Shown: piece by piece, positions 11,401 through 21,079 of the stretch
Numbering within the stretch: position 1 is the stretch's first letter
Layout: each line of letters begins with the position of its first letter
Assembly (NCBI GenBank): GCA_030762895.1
Contig: CM061062.1
Span: forward strand, 132,477,104 to 132,541,103
DNA: 64,000 nucleotides
Source of the DNA: Sophora flavescens
Taxonomy: Eukaryota; Streptophyta; Magnoliopsida; Fabales; Fabaceae
Direction: 5' to 3'
Notes under the pieces: model-generated
The model's input: only the letters and a program-made list of their open reading frames with translations
The model's database searches: none
Told to the model about the DNA's origin: nothing
Made by a program: the position numbers and the translations under genes

Positions 11401-14400
11401 ACTCACGAAGAGGACAATACAAATACCACAAAATAAGCCATAAATTGTCACAGACTCACAGTAATGCTACAAATATTATGATTTCATAGATAATTAAAAT
11501 ATCACCATACTTTTCCTGCACTACTTCCAACAGCCATTAAGAAACCTCCATCTCCATCAAACTCCAATGCAGTGACCTCCTACAAATATAGAAAGGTTAA
11601 CAATGAAGATGTCAATTATGCATGAAATTTTACAAAGAAATTCACAACCTCGGTTATGACATAGAAAAGGGGGGAAGGATACATGTTTCCTACCCATATG
11701 AAACTTGAAAAAGTAAATAAATGGGCAGCAGATCATAGATACCAGATTGTGATCCATGATATTTGCCTTTTAAAAATAGTTTCAACACATCAAATATAAA
11801 AGATCATTTTTTCACATTCTTACAACATTCTAAAGCCTAGGAAAGAGAAGAACCACTACCTGGCCAACATCACCACTAGGTCCGACAGCATCAATTCTAC
11901 CAACTGAAGATCTCACACGCATGTCAAAGCATTCCACAGCACCATCTTCACCACCACAAGCAACTAATCCATGAAGCTTGCTAAAATTCAGATAGTATTG
12001 AAGTTTCACAGATTTAGTACAAAGTAATAAAATATACAAAGCTCTTACAAATTAAGGAAATAAAGCAAGGCAAACAAGTATTTAAGTTCCGCTACTTACC
12101 TTCGAGAAACTACATTCAATGCGGGGGATTGTGTGTTAAGGGAAGAAAGAAATCGCCCCTGACAAAATAAAAGCAGGCCTATAACTCTGACATGAACAAT
12201 CAAGTAGGTTTCGTTTTTAAAAGAGGGATACAAATTACAAGACAGGAAAAAAAAATTGTTTATACTTTATACCAGATATCGGATATCAAGACCCAATCAA
12301 ACAAGGCTTTGTAAAAGTCCACTCCAAATGAACAATGACAACCATTAAAAGATAATTTAAACCCTAGGGTTAGGTTTCAAGTATAACCATATAACAGCTT
12401 CCTATTTTCATAATTGTTTTCATCCAAAATTCAACCAAATTGAAAAGGTAGCTTTATGCTACAGTAATGTAGCTGTCTTAACAGAATGTTTTAAGCTAAA
12501 CACCTGCTCTAAGTTGATTCTGTACAGTTCCGAGGAGGAGGCAGCACAAAGCAAGTCAGAAGACCAACAGTCATATGTAATATCCCTTCCCATCCTGTCA
12601 AATGAGAAAGTCAAGGCATGTTATCATACTCAAAAAAGTTTATTAAAAAATTTGAAATACTATTGAGGCTGAGTAAATTAAAATGCATGTCTGTCCATAA
12701 TATCAAATGGAGCTCCTCACATAAAGAACCAGAAAGTCAAATGCAGCTCCTCACATAAAGAAATTGGAAAAATATGCAGAAATGCATAGATAAGTCTTAT
12801 AACGAAAACTTTCATATCTGTGCTAAAAACATCATTTTAAAAAATCCTTTAAGTCAAGCTATCATGAGGGAAACATTGACAAGTTATTTGATCTTTGCTC
12901 TACTCCGTGGATCATAACAAAATTATCAAAGTAGCTACTGCAGAACAATGCTCTTAGCAGTAGACTGAGCTTCTAAAGCCTTTCAATCTTTCTTCATCTA
13001 ACATGTTTTTTCCATAGAAGGATGAAAAAGAGTCGGGTATCCAATCAACAATTTCTATTTTTTCTTCAATCGAATCCAATACAATAGACAACTTCTGCAG
13101 AGCTAATAATAACGGAGGAAAAACATTGCCAATGTCAAATACTAGCAAATCAAGGAAAAAACAACCACCAAAACCAAGGTAGTTAAAACCAGACCGGTCA
13201 TGGAACTGGTGAAGGCATCGGTTCACGGTTCACTGGTCCAACCATGGTTGAACCCGTTATAATTAAATATATATAATTTTATTTTATATAATATATTCAA
13301 TAATAAAAAATAATCTAATATACTACTAAATAGTTGACATGAATTAAACAATATAAAATATATTTAAAATAATTTTAATCTAACAGGTTATATTTGGTAA
13401 TTAATATTATTTTTTGACATTCACATTTTGTAATTTAATTAAATTAATTGCGAACACAACTAATAAAAAGAATATATAGTGTTAAATAAGAATCTTAAAC
13501 CTGTACCAAAAAATAAGAATATTAAATACAAAACTTTATTGGAAATGAAAATGATATAAAGTTTGGAAAAGACGACGTATGAAAATGATATAAATAAATA
13601 CATAAGGGATGGCTGGAGGAATTGCATATTACCCCTGGACCAAAAAGAGTCTAGATGACTAGATTAAGTGTTAGGCCCGTTAAGTGTTAAAAACAAAATT
13701 AAAAAAAAGAGTCTACTGGACTGGACCAAACCCGATTCTAGTTCTAGATAACATAAGGGATGCATTGCATATTACCCTAGTTTCAAGGTGTTGCTGCCTA
13801 CTGCCTCTCCCTTCTTCTCATCTGTCACTCTTCTTTTTGCTTTATACCGTCATGGCTATCGTCCCCTCTCTCTCTCACTGTTCTTCTTTCTGATTTCTCT
13901 CCCCCCCTCATCGGTGTGCCTGTAACTCGTCCTGCCTCACGTCAGAGAAGGGGAAGACACAAGCGTCGGTGGTCGGAGAAGCAAAACGCATGGTTGAAGC
14001 GGCTACCAATCGTCGGAGGTCACTTGTTAGCACCTGAGTTCGTCAGATCTAAGAAGCAAAACGCGAACTGCTATAAACCGGTGAACCACCGGTTTTGCCC
14101 GATTTCCCCGGTTCCTGACCGGTTCAGTGGTTTTTAATCCGACTCAGTTACAAAGCAGTTATGGGGGTTGTTCGGACCGGATGACTAACCGGTTCCCGGT
14201 TGAACCGATTGGACCGGCCGGTCCGGTCCGGTTTTAACTACCTTGACCAAAACACATGAATATAATAAATAACTTAAAATTATTTTGGTATAAATTAGAC
14301 TTTATACTTCAGGAGCAATATACATAAAGCCTAAAGAAGAAACCTTGGTATTCGCAAACTGTAGTGCTTTCCATATTTTGCATGCAGACAAACAGAGCGA

Positions 14401-15585
14401 TCGGCACACAAAAATGCTAGTTTTGAATAATCATTTGTTAAAACCTGCATGGGCAAAAATATTCAGTTATCGGAATACATATTGATACAATATGTAGGTA
14501 AACTCAACTCAACCAACTAATCCATCTGCATCAAATAAAAAGACAGCTTAAAACAAAACACATCAATGGAAAATCATATACTAGTACGACAGTGCCACCA
14601 GAATCAGGCTATCAATTTTTTCCAATTAAAGCTAATTTTGGTACCTGAAAATCAATAATTTCTGAATCCAAGTGCCTTTCGAACTTCAATCCAAGCTCCC
14701 TAACCTCGTATACTTTTACTTGTGGTGGATATATACCTTCAATAGTGAATCAGCATGAGTGTCACGACTCTTGAATTAATACCCATATTTCATTGCCCCA
14801 CTTTCTACGCTTTAATAAATAGCTTAACAAATGCATCTCATTGGGAGTCAGAACTCCTGTATTTTGTAACATAAATCAACAGTTTTTCACTTGCCTACAA
14901 ATTCTTGCTGTCAAATTTTTCTCAAGGCTCGAGCGACTTCCAAAATAAAGCCAAAATTCTAATAATCCTAGTTTGTGTCATCCTTGCTTTTGAAAGAAAA
15001 CCTAATTTTGGACTTTGTATATTGTCACTTGTGTCATGAAGGTGACTAGACAGTTGATTATTTTCATCAAATGGTAATACTATTACTTAATGCAATGGTC
15101 CATAAGTATCAAAGAATCAAACCTCAAATACTCATCAATATTTTCCATCTAAATCTTGTATAGTCCATATCATCCCTATCCTACATGAAATTAAGTAACC
15201 TTTTGACAAACTTTATGCCTAAATTTATCATTATTAGTCTATATACCATAGGATTTTTGAAGTACCTGATGCTATGATATACTCCCCATCAGGAGTTGCC
15301 TTAATCTTGGTTGTTGCAGTTGCGAAACTCAAGTCTTCGAGCAGTTGCACATTTTGCGTGTAACCTAACAAACAAATATATTTATAAGAGAAAAGGAACA
15401 ATAAAATATGGAAGGAATAATTTATTTATTTTTTTAATAAAAGGAGAGGTACTTTTGACGTTGCGATGAGATTTCTGCTTCTTAGTGGGGAGCCACGAAG
15501 CATGTGAGGGTTGTTGTGATGCAATAGTATACATCTTGACCCCGTTTATCGAGGTCGACTTGATACCGCCATCACGAGTCGCCAT
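5493..15585 (-). CDS. NOL10: Nucleolar protein 10 homologue (NOL10/ENP2; Arabidopsis EDA7 type), exons 1-10, 3' part not seen
   Basis: WD40 protein expected in the nucleolus, where yeast Enp2 acts in small-subunit ribosome assembly. Ten minus-strand exons join into one open frame of about 309 codons: 15453-15585, 15266-15364, 14645-14736, 14344-14444, 12504-12594, 12100-12158, 11860-11980, 11511-11579, 5688-5740, 5493-5601. Every junction is GT-AG and the phases match. Start: ATG at 15585 (MATRDGGIKSTSINGVKMYT). Diagnostic blocks are KIKATPDGEYIIASGIYPP, the exon 4 start VLTNDYSKLAFLCADRS, CGGEDGAVECFDMRVRSSVG, EVTALEFDGDGGFLMAVGSS and VLIYDLRSSYP. Intron 4 holds a hAT-like element, intron 8 holds copia B, and copia A lies past exon 10. 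Family members run to about 700 residues, so the second half must lie left of the window or be lost. Identification is from memory of the family, with high certainty. Confidence 0.9.
5849..6142 (+). repeat. Copia B 5' LTR, with internal 55-bp tandem duplication
   Basis: Starts TGTTAGAGTATAAGC and ends TTCTATTA. A 55-bp unit containing GTTGTAACTC and GAATTGCTGAGTCAGC occurs twice (about 5875-5984) but only once in the 3' LTR, which explains most of the length difference. A TATA-like AATATAAAGCC lies near 6023. Confidence 0.92.
6143..6155 (+). other. Copia B primer-binding site
   Basis: TGGTATCGTGAGC abuts the LTR and matches the plant initiator Met-tRNA primer consensus TGGTATCAGAGC with small changes. 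Confidence 0.7.
6258..7225 (+). pseudogene. Copia B gag
   Basis: Starts at the ATG near 6258 (NFNPPLSVKLDDQNFLLW), then loses about 10 bp near 6316 compared with copia C, where LLWKQRVEVVIIAHEL is intact. The rest is one frame: VWDKVHKFFQSHLRAKIRQF, a Ser-rich hinge, a GRG-rich stretch and a CCHC knuckle (CQLCHKYGHDAYNC) near 7050-7090. It ends at 7225 by a further frameshift; the real continuation is in frame 1 from about 7196. Capsid-type Gag, not translatable intact. Confidence 0.85.
7196..8713 (+). pseudogene. Copia B protease and integrase (frameshifts, one stop)
   Basis: Before the protease a 30-bp unit encoding MVPQSYQC-type sequence is tandemly repeated (7261-7320), followed by a TAG stop near 7324. 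Protease site: WYPDSGASHHITAD near 7374. Integrase zinc-binding region: TWHNRLGHAHP, then CPACCLGKSQ. After a shift near 8010, LQSDWGGEFRPF near 8245 carries the second Asp, and SHQNGTAERKHRQ near 8335 carries the Glu. The first Asp region (LIHSELWGP) has Glu where Asp is expected, a likely inactivating change. A frame change near 8690 leads into the linker. Confidence 0.85.
8690..9230 (+). pseudogene. Copia B integrase-RT linker
   Basis: Frame 3 from about 8690 reads YVSKDVLFHETRFPYHSLF and then a long Ser/Pro/Thr-rich, low-complexity linker to HPMLTRSKTG near 9130, the usual entry into copia RT. No independent function is indicated. Confidence 0.75.
9230..10671 (+). pseudogene. Copia B reverse transcriptase and RNase H with deleted RNase H core
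   Basis: RT starts with IGCKWVFELRRIRDGSINKY (about 9320), shifts frame near 9440-9480, then runs in one frame to 10671: QQIDVNNAFLNG, KALYGLKQAPRAWY, and the catalytic YVDDIILTG near 9770. The RNase H segment has lost about 20 residues and changed frame between KGSLNHG (10200) and DDRRSTS (10235), removing the DADW catalytic motif that copia C still shows. It then re-enters frame at NTTAEILSIM and ends DQLADSFTKPLSSSRF. RNase H activity is therefore absent. Confidence 0.9.
10686..10931 (+). repeat. Copia B 3' LTR
   Basis: 246 bp, TGTTAGAG to TCTATTA, followed by the TGCAT duplication at 10932. It matches the 5' LTR apart from the single copy of the 55-bp unit, an 11-bp TTAGC-type duplication near its start, and about five substitutions seen by eye. 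The preceding polypurine tract is weak (CACGTGGAA). Confidence 0.92.
13175..14245. mobile_element. hAT-like non-autonomous element in NOL10 intron 4
   Basis: Terminal inverted repeats CAAGGTAGTTAAAACC and the reverse complement at the right end, flanked by a perfect 8-bp duplication ACCAAAAC (13167-13174 and 14246-14253), the hAT signature. Both subterminal regions are dense in ACCGG/CCGGTT motifs, a likely transposase-binding array. The 1071-bp interior is AT-rich on the left and holds a C/T-rich stretch (about 13790-13900) and no transposase. It shares terminal style with the 25137-25673 element. Confidence 0.88.
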
Positions 15586-16300
15586 TGTTGCTTGCTAGAG
15601 TGTGTGTGAACTATGAAGAGATTATGTTTGTCTCAACTCTCACCCTTGAACCCAATTCAGAGGTTTGCTATGCGTTACGGTGGGGCAGCAGGCTACATAC
15701 ATATCCAACGAACACAATTAGAGTGAATATTAATTAAATAAATAATCGTTATCATCATTATCATTATTGTTAATAAAAGGTGATAGTCGGATGGGTTAGG
15801 CTTGTCCCTCACCCGACCCTAAATTGCGACCAGTCAAGTTCTTTGAACCCAAACCCTACCTTAGACCCGAAGGAACCCGATCATGTGCGGATTTGATTGA
15901 AACAGGGCCAAGATGGGATGGGGTCAGATTGGCCCGAAGCAGTGGTGGACCTTGACTAAATTTTTGGAGGAGCCATAAGCTACTAATTTTTTTTATTAGC
16001 TATTTTTTTTATGGGTGACATTGATAAGCTAACTTTTATTGAAAGAAGCCTAAAACTAGAGCATAAGGAATGCTACAGATAGCCACTAATAGACCATCAA
16101 TCTGCACTAAAATGCAGGAAAAAAGACATAAACAACTACAAATGCCCCTGCTATACAGTATTTGAATTAACAAAATAAAACAAAGCAGAGAACAATAAGA
16201 CATATAATCCACAGTCACACCCAGGCAGGGACAAAAAACTGAGTAACCAAGAACAAGCAGCAGGACTTAAAATGAGTCGGAGAGGAACTTAAGCCACAAG
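15586..16300. other. Upstream region of NOL10 and unassigned intergenic DNA
   Basis: Holds the presumed 5' leader and promoter of NOL10 (minus strand). Around 15946 a CAGTGGTGGACCTTGAC stretch followed by GGAGGAGCCATAAGC resembles a decayed transposon end, but no partner end or duplication was found. No coding region is supported. Confidence 0.35.
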
Positions 16301-16379
16301 CTACTATGGTTTCAGTGGGAAACACTATAGTTTCAGAGAAAGTACCCTTGGCATGCATGGCTATTTGATTTTACATTGC

Positions 16380-17099
16380 TAATCTAGTTTCTTGGTGCTC
16401 CAAAAGCGGGCTTTAGTTGCTAGTTCCAAGACAAAAGCTAAGTATAGAAGCATGACAAATCTTGTGGCGAAGTCACCGGATCCAATCCACTTCCCACTGA
16501 GTTAGCCATTCCCTTTGCAGCTCCCAAACTTTATTGTGACAACCTCAGTGCAATATCATTGGCTCATAATCCTGTGCTATATGCTCGAACTAAACACATT
16601 GAGTTGGACATCCACTTTGTGCGCGAAAAGGTCATTGCCAAAGCTCTATCAGTCCATCATGTTCCCAGTTCAAACCAAATAAGGGACTCACTCACAAAGC
16701 TACTATGGTTGTGTGGGAAACTATAGTTTGAGAAAGTACCTGGCATGATGGCTATTTGTTTTCTTGCTAATCTAGTTTTGGTGTCAAGCGGCTTTGTTGT
16801 GTTCGGGGTTGGTTGAAATGTGTCACGATCCCCCGGTTGCCATTCCCTGCGGCTCCCAAACTTTATTGTGACAACCTCGTGCAATATCATTGGCTCATAA
16901 TCCTCTATATGCTCGAACTAAACACATTGAGTTGGACATCCACTTTGTGCGGGGTCATTGCCGCTCTATCACCCATCATGTTCCCGGTTCAAACCACCTT
17001 GACTCACTCACAAAGCCCCTGTCTTCCTCTCGGTTCACACCTCTAAGAACCAAACTCAAAGTGGTTCCCTGTTCAAAACCACCTTGAGCTTGAGGGGGC
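16380..17099 (+). pseudogene. Copia C-type RNase H/3' end, tandemly duplicated fragment
   Basis: Encodes pieces of the copia RNase H tail (LYCDNLSAISLAHNP, ARTKHIELDIHFV, LTKPLSSSRFTPLRTKLKVV) and matches 42970-43370. The stretch from about 16296 to 16697 is repeated from about 16698 to 17040, including a non-copia lead-in (CTACTATGG...GGCTATTTG). The second copy has lost many 1-4-bp pieces relative to the first. Neither copy encodes a usable protein. Confidence 0.8.
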
Positions 17100-17260
17100 T
17101 ACTAGAGTATAGGAGCTTAAGCAATGTAATCATGTATTTGCTGCACCATAACCGAATGTCTTGAGTCGGACAAATTCGGTTATGATGGTTAGTTTAGTTC
17201 AGTTACTTATGTTAGTTCAGCTGCCAAAGTAGCTAGCAGCCATAGGCTATAGAAACAGAG
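17100..17260 (+). repeat. Truncated 3' LTR of copia C type
   Basis: Follows a polypurine tract (TTGAGGGGGC) and starts TACTAGAGTATAGGAGC. It matches the 5' LTR of copia C for about 155 bp and then stops at ...GGCTATAGAAACAG, where chromovirus RNase H sequence begins. The same truncated junction occurs at about 43382-43540. Confidence 0.8.
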
Positions 17261-17264
17261 GCCT

Positions 17265-19141
17265 CAAGCAAAAGGGTAGGGGGAGTCCTATTGCAAGAGG
17301 GTCGGCCAATCTCATATTTCAGCCAACAGTTATCAACCCGAGCCCAACACAAATCAGCTTATGAAAGGGAAATGATGGCACTGGTTATGGCAGTACAAAG
17401 GTGGAGGCATTACCTCCGGGGACAAATTTTTGTGATCGAACCGACGAGTTTGAAATTTCTTCTTGATTGGACAATTTTAGGGGAGGAACAATTTAAATGG
17501 ACTTCTAAGTTCTTTGGGATTTGACTTTGAAGTTCAGTATTAACCCGGGGTTTAATATATGGTTGCGGATGCCTTATCTAGTAAAATGATGTATGCATCA
17601 CTCTCGGGTATCAACTTGGCAGAATGGGAGGTATAGGAGAGACATATAGCTACTAATGAGAAGCTACTACACAGTCCGCCGCAATGATTATTCTCAAGCC
17701 ACTTGATTTTCCGAAATTCTCAGTGAAGAACGGGGTATTGTTCCACCAAGGCATCATAGTCCTCCTAAAGCGGTTTTCCAAGATTCCTATGATCCTTGCT
17801 GAATTTCACTCATCTCTGCAGGGGGCGTCATTCGGGTTTCTTCCGCACAAATAAGAGGATTGCTAGAGTATTTTTCTGGGAAGGAATGAAAGCGGATATC
17901 AAGCAATTTAACGCAAAATGCAGTATGTGTCAGCAGAACAAAAGATACCGTGTCACCTGCAGGTCTCCTCCAACCTCTGTCGATTCCCTCCATGTTTTGG
18001 TCGGATATATCCATGGATTTTATTGGTGGTTTACCCAGGGCCCATGGCAGAGATTCGATCATGGTAGTAGTGAATTGCCTCACCAAATACACTCACTTCT
18101 TGCTATTGGGACACCTTTATACAGCTCAAGAAGTCGCAGGTGTGTTCATTGTGGAAGTGGTACGACTACATAGGTTTCCAAACACCATTGTGTCCGACCG
18201 AGATAGCATTCTTCTAAGCCAATTTTGGAAGGAACTCTTCAAGCAGGCAGGCACTCATCTGAAATACAGTTCTGCTTTCCACCCCAAATCGATGGCCAAA
18301 CCAGGGTAGTTAATAGCACGCGATCGCGTCGCTATAGCGGAAGGGCGGGGCGGAGCAGCCGGTGGCCGCTACTCGGACGGCGTGGCAGAGCGTTTTTCTG
18401 TAGCGACGGTCGTGGCCGCTCTCGCGGCGGAAATCAAGCCGAAAAACGGTGAAGCGGGAGCTTTTGGGCCGCTTCCGTGTCACGGGTCGAATTTCCGTCC
18501 ACATGAGCCACCGACGAGCCATTTCCGACCGAACCCAGTCGGCACCGCTGTTGGAGGTGTCACTCATGCTCTCCTGCGGCGGCTGCAAGTAAATCTAGGG
18601 TTTACACTTAGTGGGCTGCTGCAAACAGGAATTAGGTCACACTTTTTCTCTACTCTTCCTATTTTACCCTGCTCTAACACTTCAATTCTCTATTTTACCC
18701 TCACTTACACTTGGTAAATATCAATTTTATCCTCACTTATGCTCAGCAAATCTCTATTTTACCCTTTTTTTTTCTATTTCTTCCTCCCAATCTCACGTTC
18801 TTTTCTGTGTTATCAGGTTTGTTCATTCCTCTCTTCTCCCTATGCTTCTCCCCCTCTTATCCTACTGCGTCCCCTCCTTCCTCCCTTATCACTTCTCCCC
18901 ACTTGCCTAAAATAGCGGCCATCCCGCTATGCGCTATCCTGCAATAGCGTTCTCGGGGTCAGCCACTCAGCGCCGCTATCCGGGATTGATAACTCTGGGC
19001 CAAACGGAGGTGGCCAACTGGTGCTTGAAGGCCTATTTGAGGTGTTTTGTGGGAGATACACCTCGTTCTTGGCCTAAATGGTTATGCTGGGCAGAACTAT
19101 GGTTCAACACAAATTTTGATGTGTCCATTGGGATGACCCCG
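17265..19141 (+). pseudogene. Chromovirus (Ty3) RNase H-integrase fragment, copy A, split by a hAT-like element
   Basis: Starts within RNase H (QEGRPISYFSQQLSTRAQHK, EREMMALVMAVQRWRHYL) and continues through the integrase zinc-binding region (FFRTNKRIARVFFWEGM; C-x2-C in KCSMCQQNKR) and core (FWSDISMDFIGGLPRAHGR; IVSDRDSILLSQFW). The third catalytic segment, GQTEVANWCLKAYLR, lies right of the hAT-like element at 18302-18997. It breaks off at 19141 (IGMTP), where copy B continues into FKALYGRDPPLP. Several frameshifts; a dead copy of the fragment at 43545-56634. Confidence 0.85.
18302..18997. mobile_element. hAT-like non-autonomous element (copy A), inside chromovirus integrase
   Basis: Perfect 8-bp duplication GGCCAAAC (18294-18301 and 18998-19005). 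Ends are CAGGGTAGTTAATAGC and ...GGGATTGATAACTCTG, a 16-bp imperfect inverted repeat. The subterminal zones carry repeated TAGCGG/CCGCTA motifs. The insertion splits the codons of the integrase DGQTE motif. An orthologous copy with the same flanks lies at 44585-45246 plus 55738-55772. Confidence 0.9.
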
Positions 19142-21079
19142 ACAGGAAATTCCACAACAGCTCCAAAAAGAAGAAGCCACTCTCCCAAGTAAGTGTAAAC
19201 ACAACTATTCACATAGGGAGAGCGTCCAAGCGCATACAACAAAATCAAATGGCATGTCCATCAATTTCCTTCCTCAAAACATAAAATCAAGGAAGCCATA
19301 TATTTAATTGAACAAAACTTAATTGATTTCCAATAAAACTCAAATTTGGTATAAAGGTTTTTTCATAAAAATTGTGGAAAAGTTAATATAATTTGAGGAT
19401 TATAAAATTAAATTTTGAAATCATCAACTGAGAGTCCTAATTGCACTAGATCATGGTTAATTTCATAAAACAGAGTCAATTCCATAAAAAAGTTAGATTT
19501 GGGTTTATGGTTCCTAAACAATATTTGAGGAAAACTTATTCTAAATAAATATTAACGAAATTGGTTTAGGGAATTAATAATTCACAGTCTCAATAGCATA
19601 AAACAAATGTTAAATTTCAGGATTAAAATCTGAAATCAAGGGTTAGGGTTAGGGTTCCAAATTGGGGGTTTTCATAATCACAAGGGATTAGGGTAAGAAT
19701 CTCACCCAAGGTGAATAGGAAGAAGTTGTGGTGGTGTTGTGATGCTCCTAGCAGCGGCTTGCCGGACAGCGGTGGTTCTGTTTTGGACAGCACCACAAAT
19801 GCAACCAAAAACAATAGTCAAACCTCATGGAAGAAGAAAGGAAGGTTCAACATCATAAAGAAGTGGAGAACCACCATTAATGGCGGCCTAAGGAGCTTAC
19901 CGCGGCAGAGCTTGCGGTGGTTTCGAAGCAGAACGGTGCCAGGCGCAAGTGGCTCCGATCTCGCATGCAGGAGCGCGAACAAAGAAAGGCTGATGGGGCG
20001 CGACGGCCGTGCGGCTCCGACGGCGGTCCAGGGGCAGTCGGTGGTGCTCGTTTTGTTGGGAGAGGGAAGAAGATGAAGCTTAAGGGAGAAGGGAGATATG
20101 TCTCTGCAAAAGGAAGAAGGAAGAAAATAAAAGAAAGAGTGAGTGAGGGGAGGTTTATACGCGTGAAAGGAGAGATAAGGAGGAAAAAAAAAAACTTTTT
20201 AGTTTTCTTTTCTTTAAATGAGTAGTAGGTATAAAATAATTGATAAATAGTGATTCTAAAAATAAATATGTTTTTGACTTTTTAATCTAAAAAATCATTT
20301 GTGACAGATATATATTTTCAAAATTCAAATTAGAGTGAAGATTGATAGTTGAACTGATCAACTAAGAAAACCCAAGGTCCAACATTTAATATCCGATTAA
20401 TGTCAAACCAAATTATTTTCAAATCTAAAATTAAATAGAGTAAAATATGAAAATAATGTTCTTTCAATCGTATCATTTAAAAATAAATTTTTAAATAAAA
20501 ACTAATAGTGACAATAACATAATATTATTATCTAATAGGCGTGCATGCACTAAAATTAAACAGTGCTAATGCACTTAATAAAATCATTTTTAAACGAGTA
20601 ATTAAAATAATTACTCAAACTAAACAACGTAAAAATAAATAGAATAATATAAACATATAAACACACATATATCGGGAACCATCCATTCCACATTTGGCAA
20701 GGAAATCTACATAATAGTTGGATTAAACATGTAGGACTTTAACTTGCCAATATGCAGATCGAAGAACTAAAATCTCTAAGATTTAAGATGAAAGATAGGA
20801 GTAAAGATGAAACATAGTCTAAGAGATCATGTTGAGAACGACCAAAGAATCTGATTCAAAAACAACTCTGTTAGCACGACCATTGCCCTTTCTCAATATG
20901 TGGGTGAAAACAATCTCCCATTCATGGTTGTATAAAGTATTGATTCTGCGGATTAACTGGTTGCCACACCCTGAATCACGGAAATTACTCAGGCCTGAGA
21001 TAATACTTGTTGATTCACTTTCCACAATTACTTTCCTAAAGCTAGATTCCCAAGCCAATTAATCCATAAATTAGGGTTC
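19142..21079. repeat. 1.9-kb direct duplication, copy 1
   Basis: Nearly identical to 26549-28489, from GGAAATTCCAC to ATTAGGGTT, differing by scattered substitutions and small indels. The left part (to about 20676) resembles the downstream half of a long LTR read on the minus strand: a TATA-like GCGTATAAACC (plus 20154-20164), a pyrimidine-rich leader and a telobox (AACCCTAACCCTAACCC on minus near 19640). The last about 400 bp carry an RNase H-like fragment. Its left neighbour is broken chromovirus copy A and its right neighbour the Sirevirus env-like region. No TG...CA ends delimit the duplication itself. Confidence 0.75.
20819..21058 (-). pseudogene. RNase H-like domain fragment, copy 1
   Basis: A 79-codon minus-strand frame with FRKVIVESESTSIISGL and WEIVFTHILRKGNGRA, the pattern of plant non-LTR-type RNase H domains (central acidic VIVESES strand, C-terminal GNGRAN). 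There is no RT upstream. It is present in both 1.9-kb copies (the other at 28229-28468), so it is a passenger of that duplication. Confidence 0.55.

Noticed and set aside
13684..14137. Possible short host exon in NOL10 intron 4
   Set aside because: Lies wholly inside a transposon with an exact 8-bp duplication. The NOL10 reading phase joins exon 4 to exon 5 without it.
18382..18947. Plus and minus frames of 75-111 codons
   Set aside because: They lie within a hAT-like element fixed by an 8-bp duplication and inverted ends. Composition, not selection, explains them.
19640..19660. Interstitial telomere repeat
   Set aside because: Only about three GGGTTA units, not the plant TTTAGGG array. It is more likely a telobox in an LTR leader and is present in both duplicates.
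19711..20225. Plus frames of 102-121 codons in the 1.9-kb duplication (also at 27115-27635)
   Set aside because: Basic, low-complexity peptides in a purine-rich leader-like region. The copies differ by indels in the frame, so coding is not supported.
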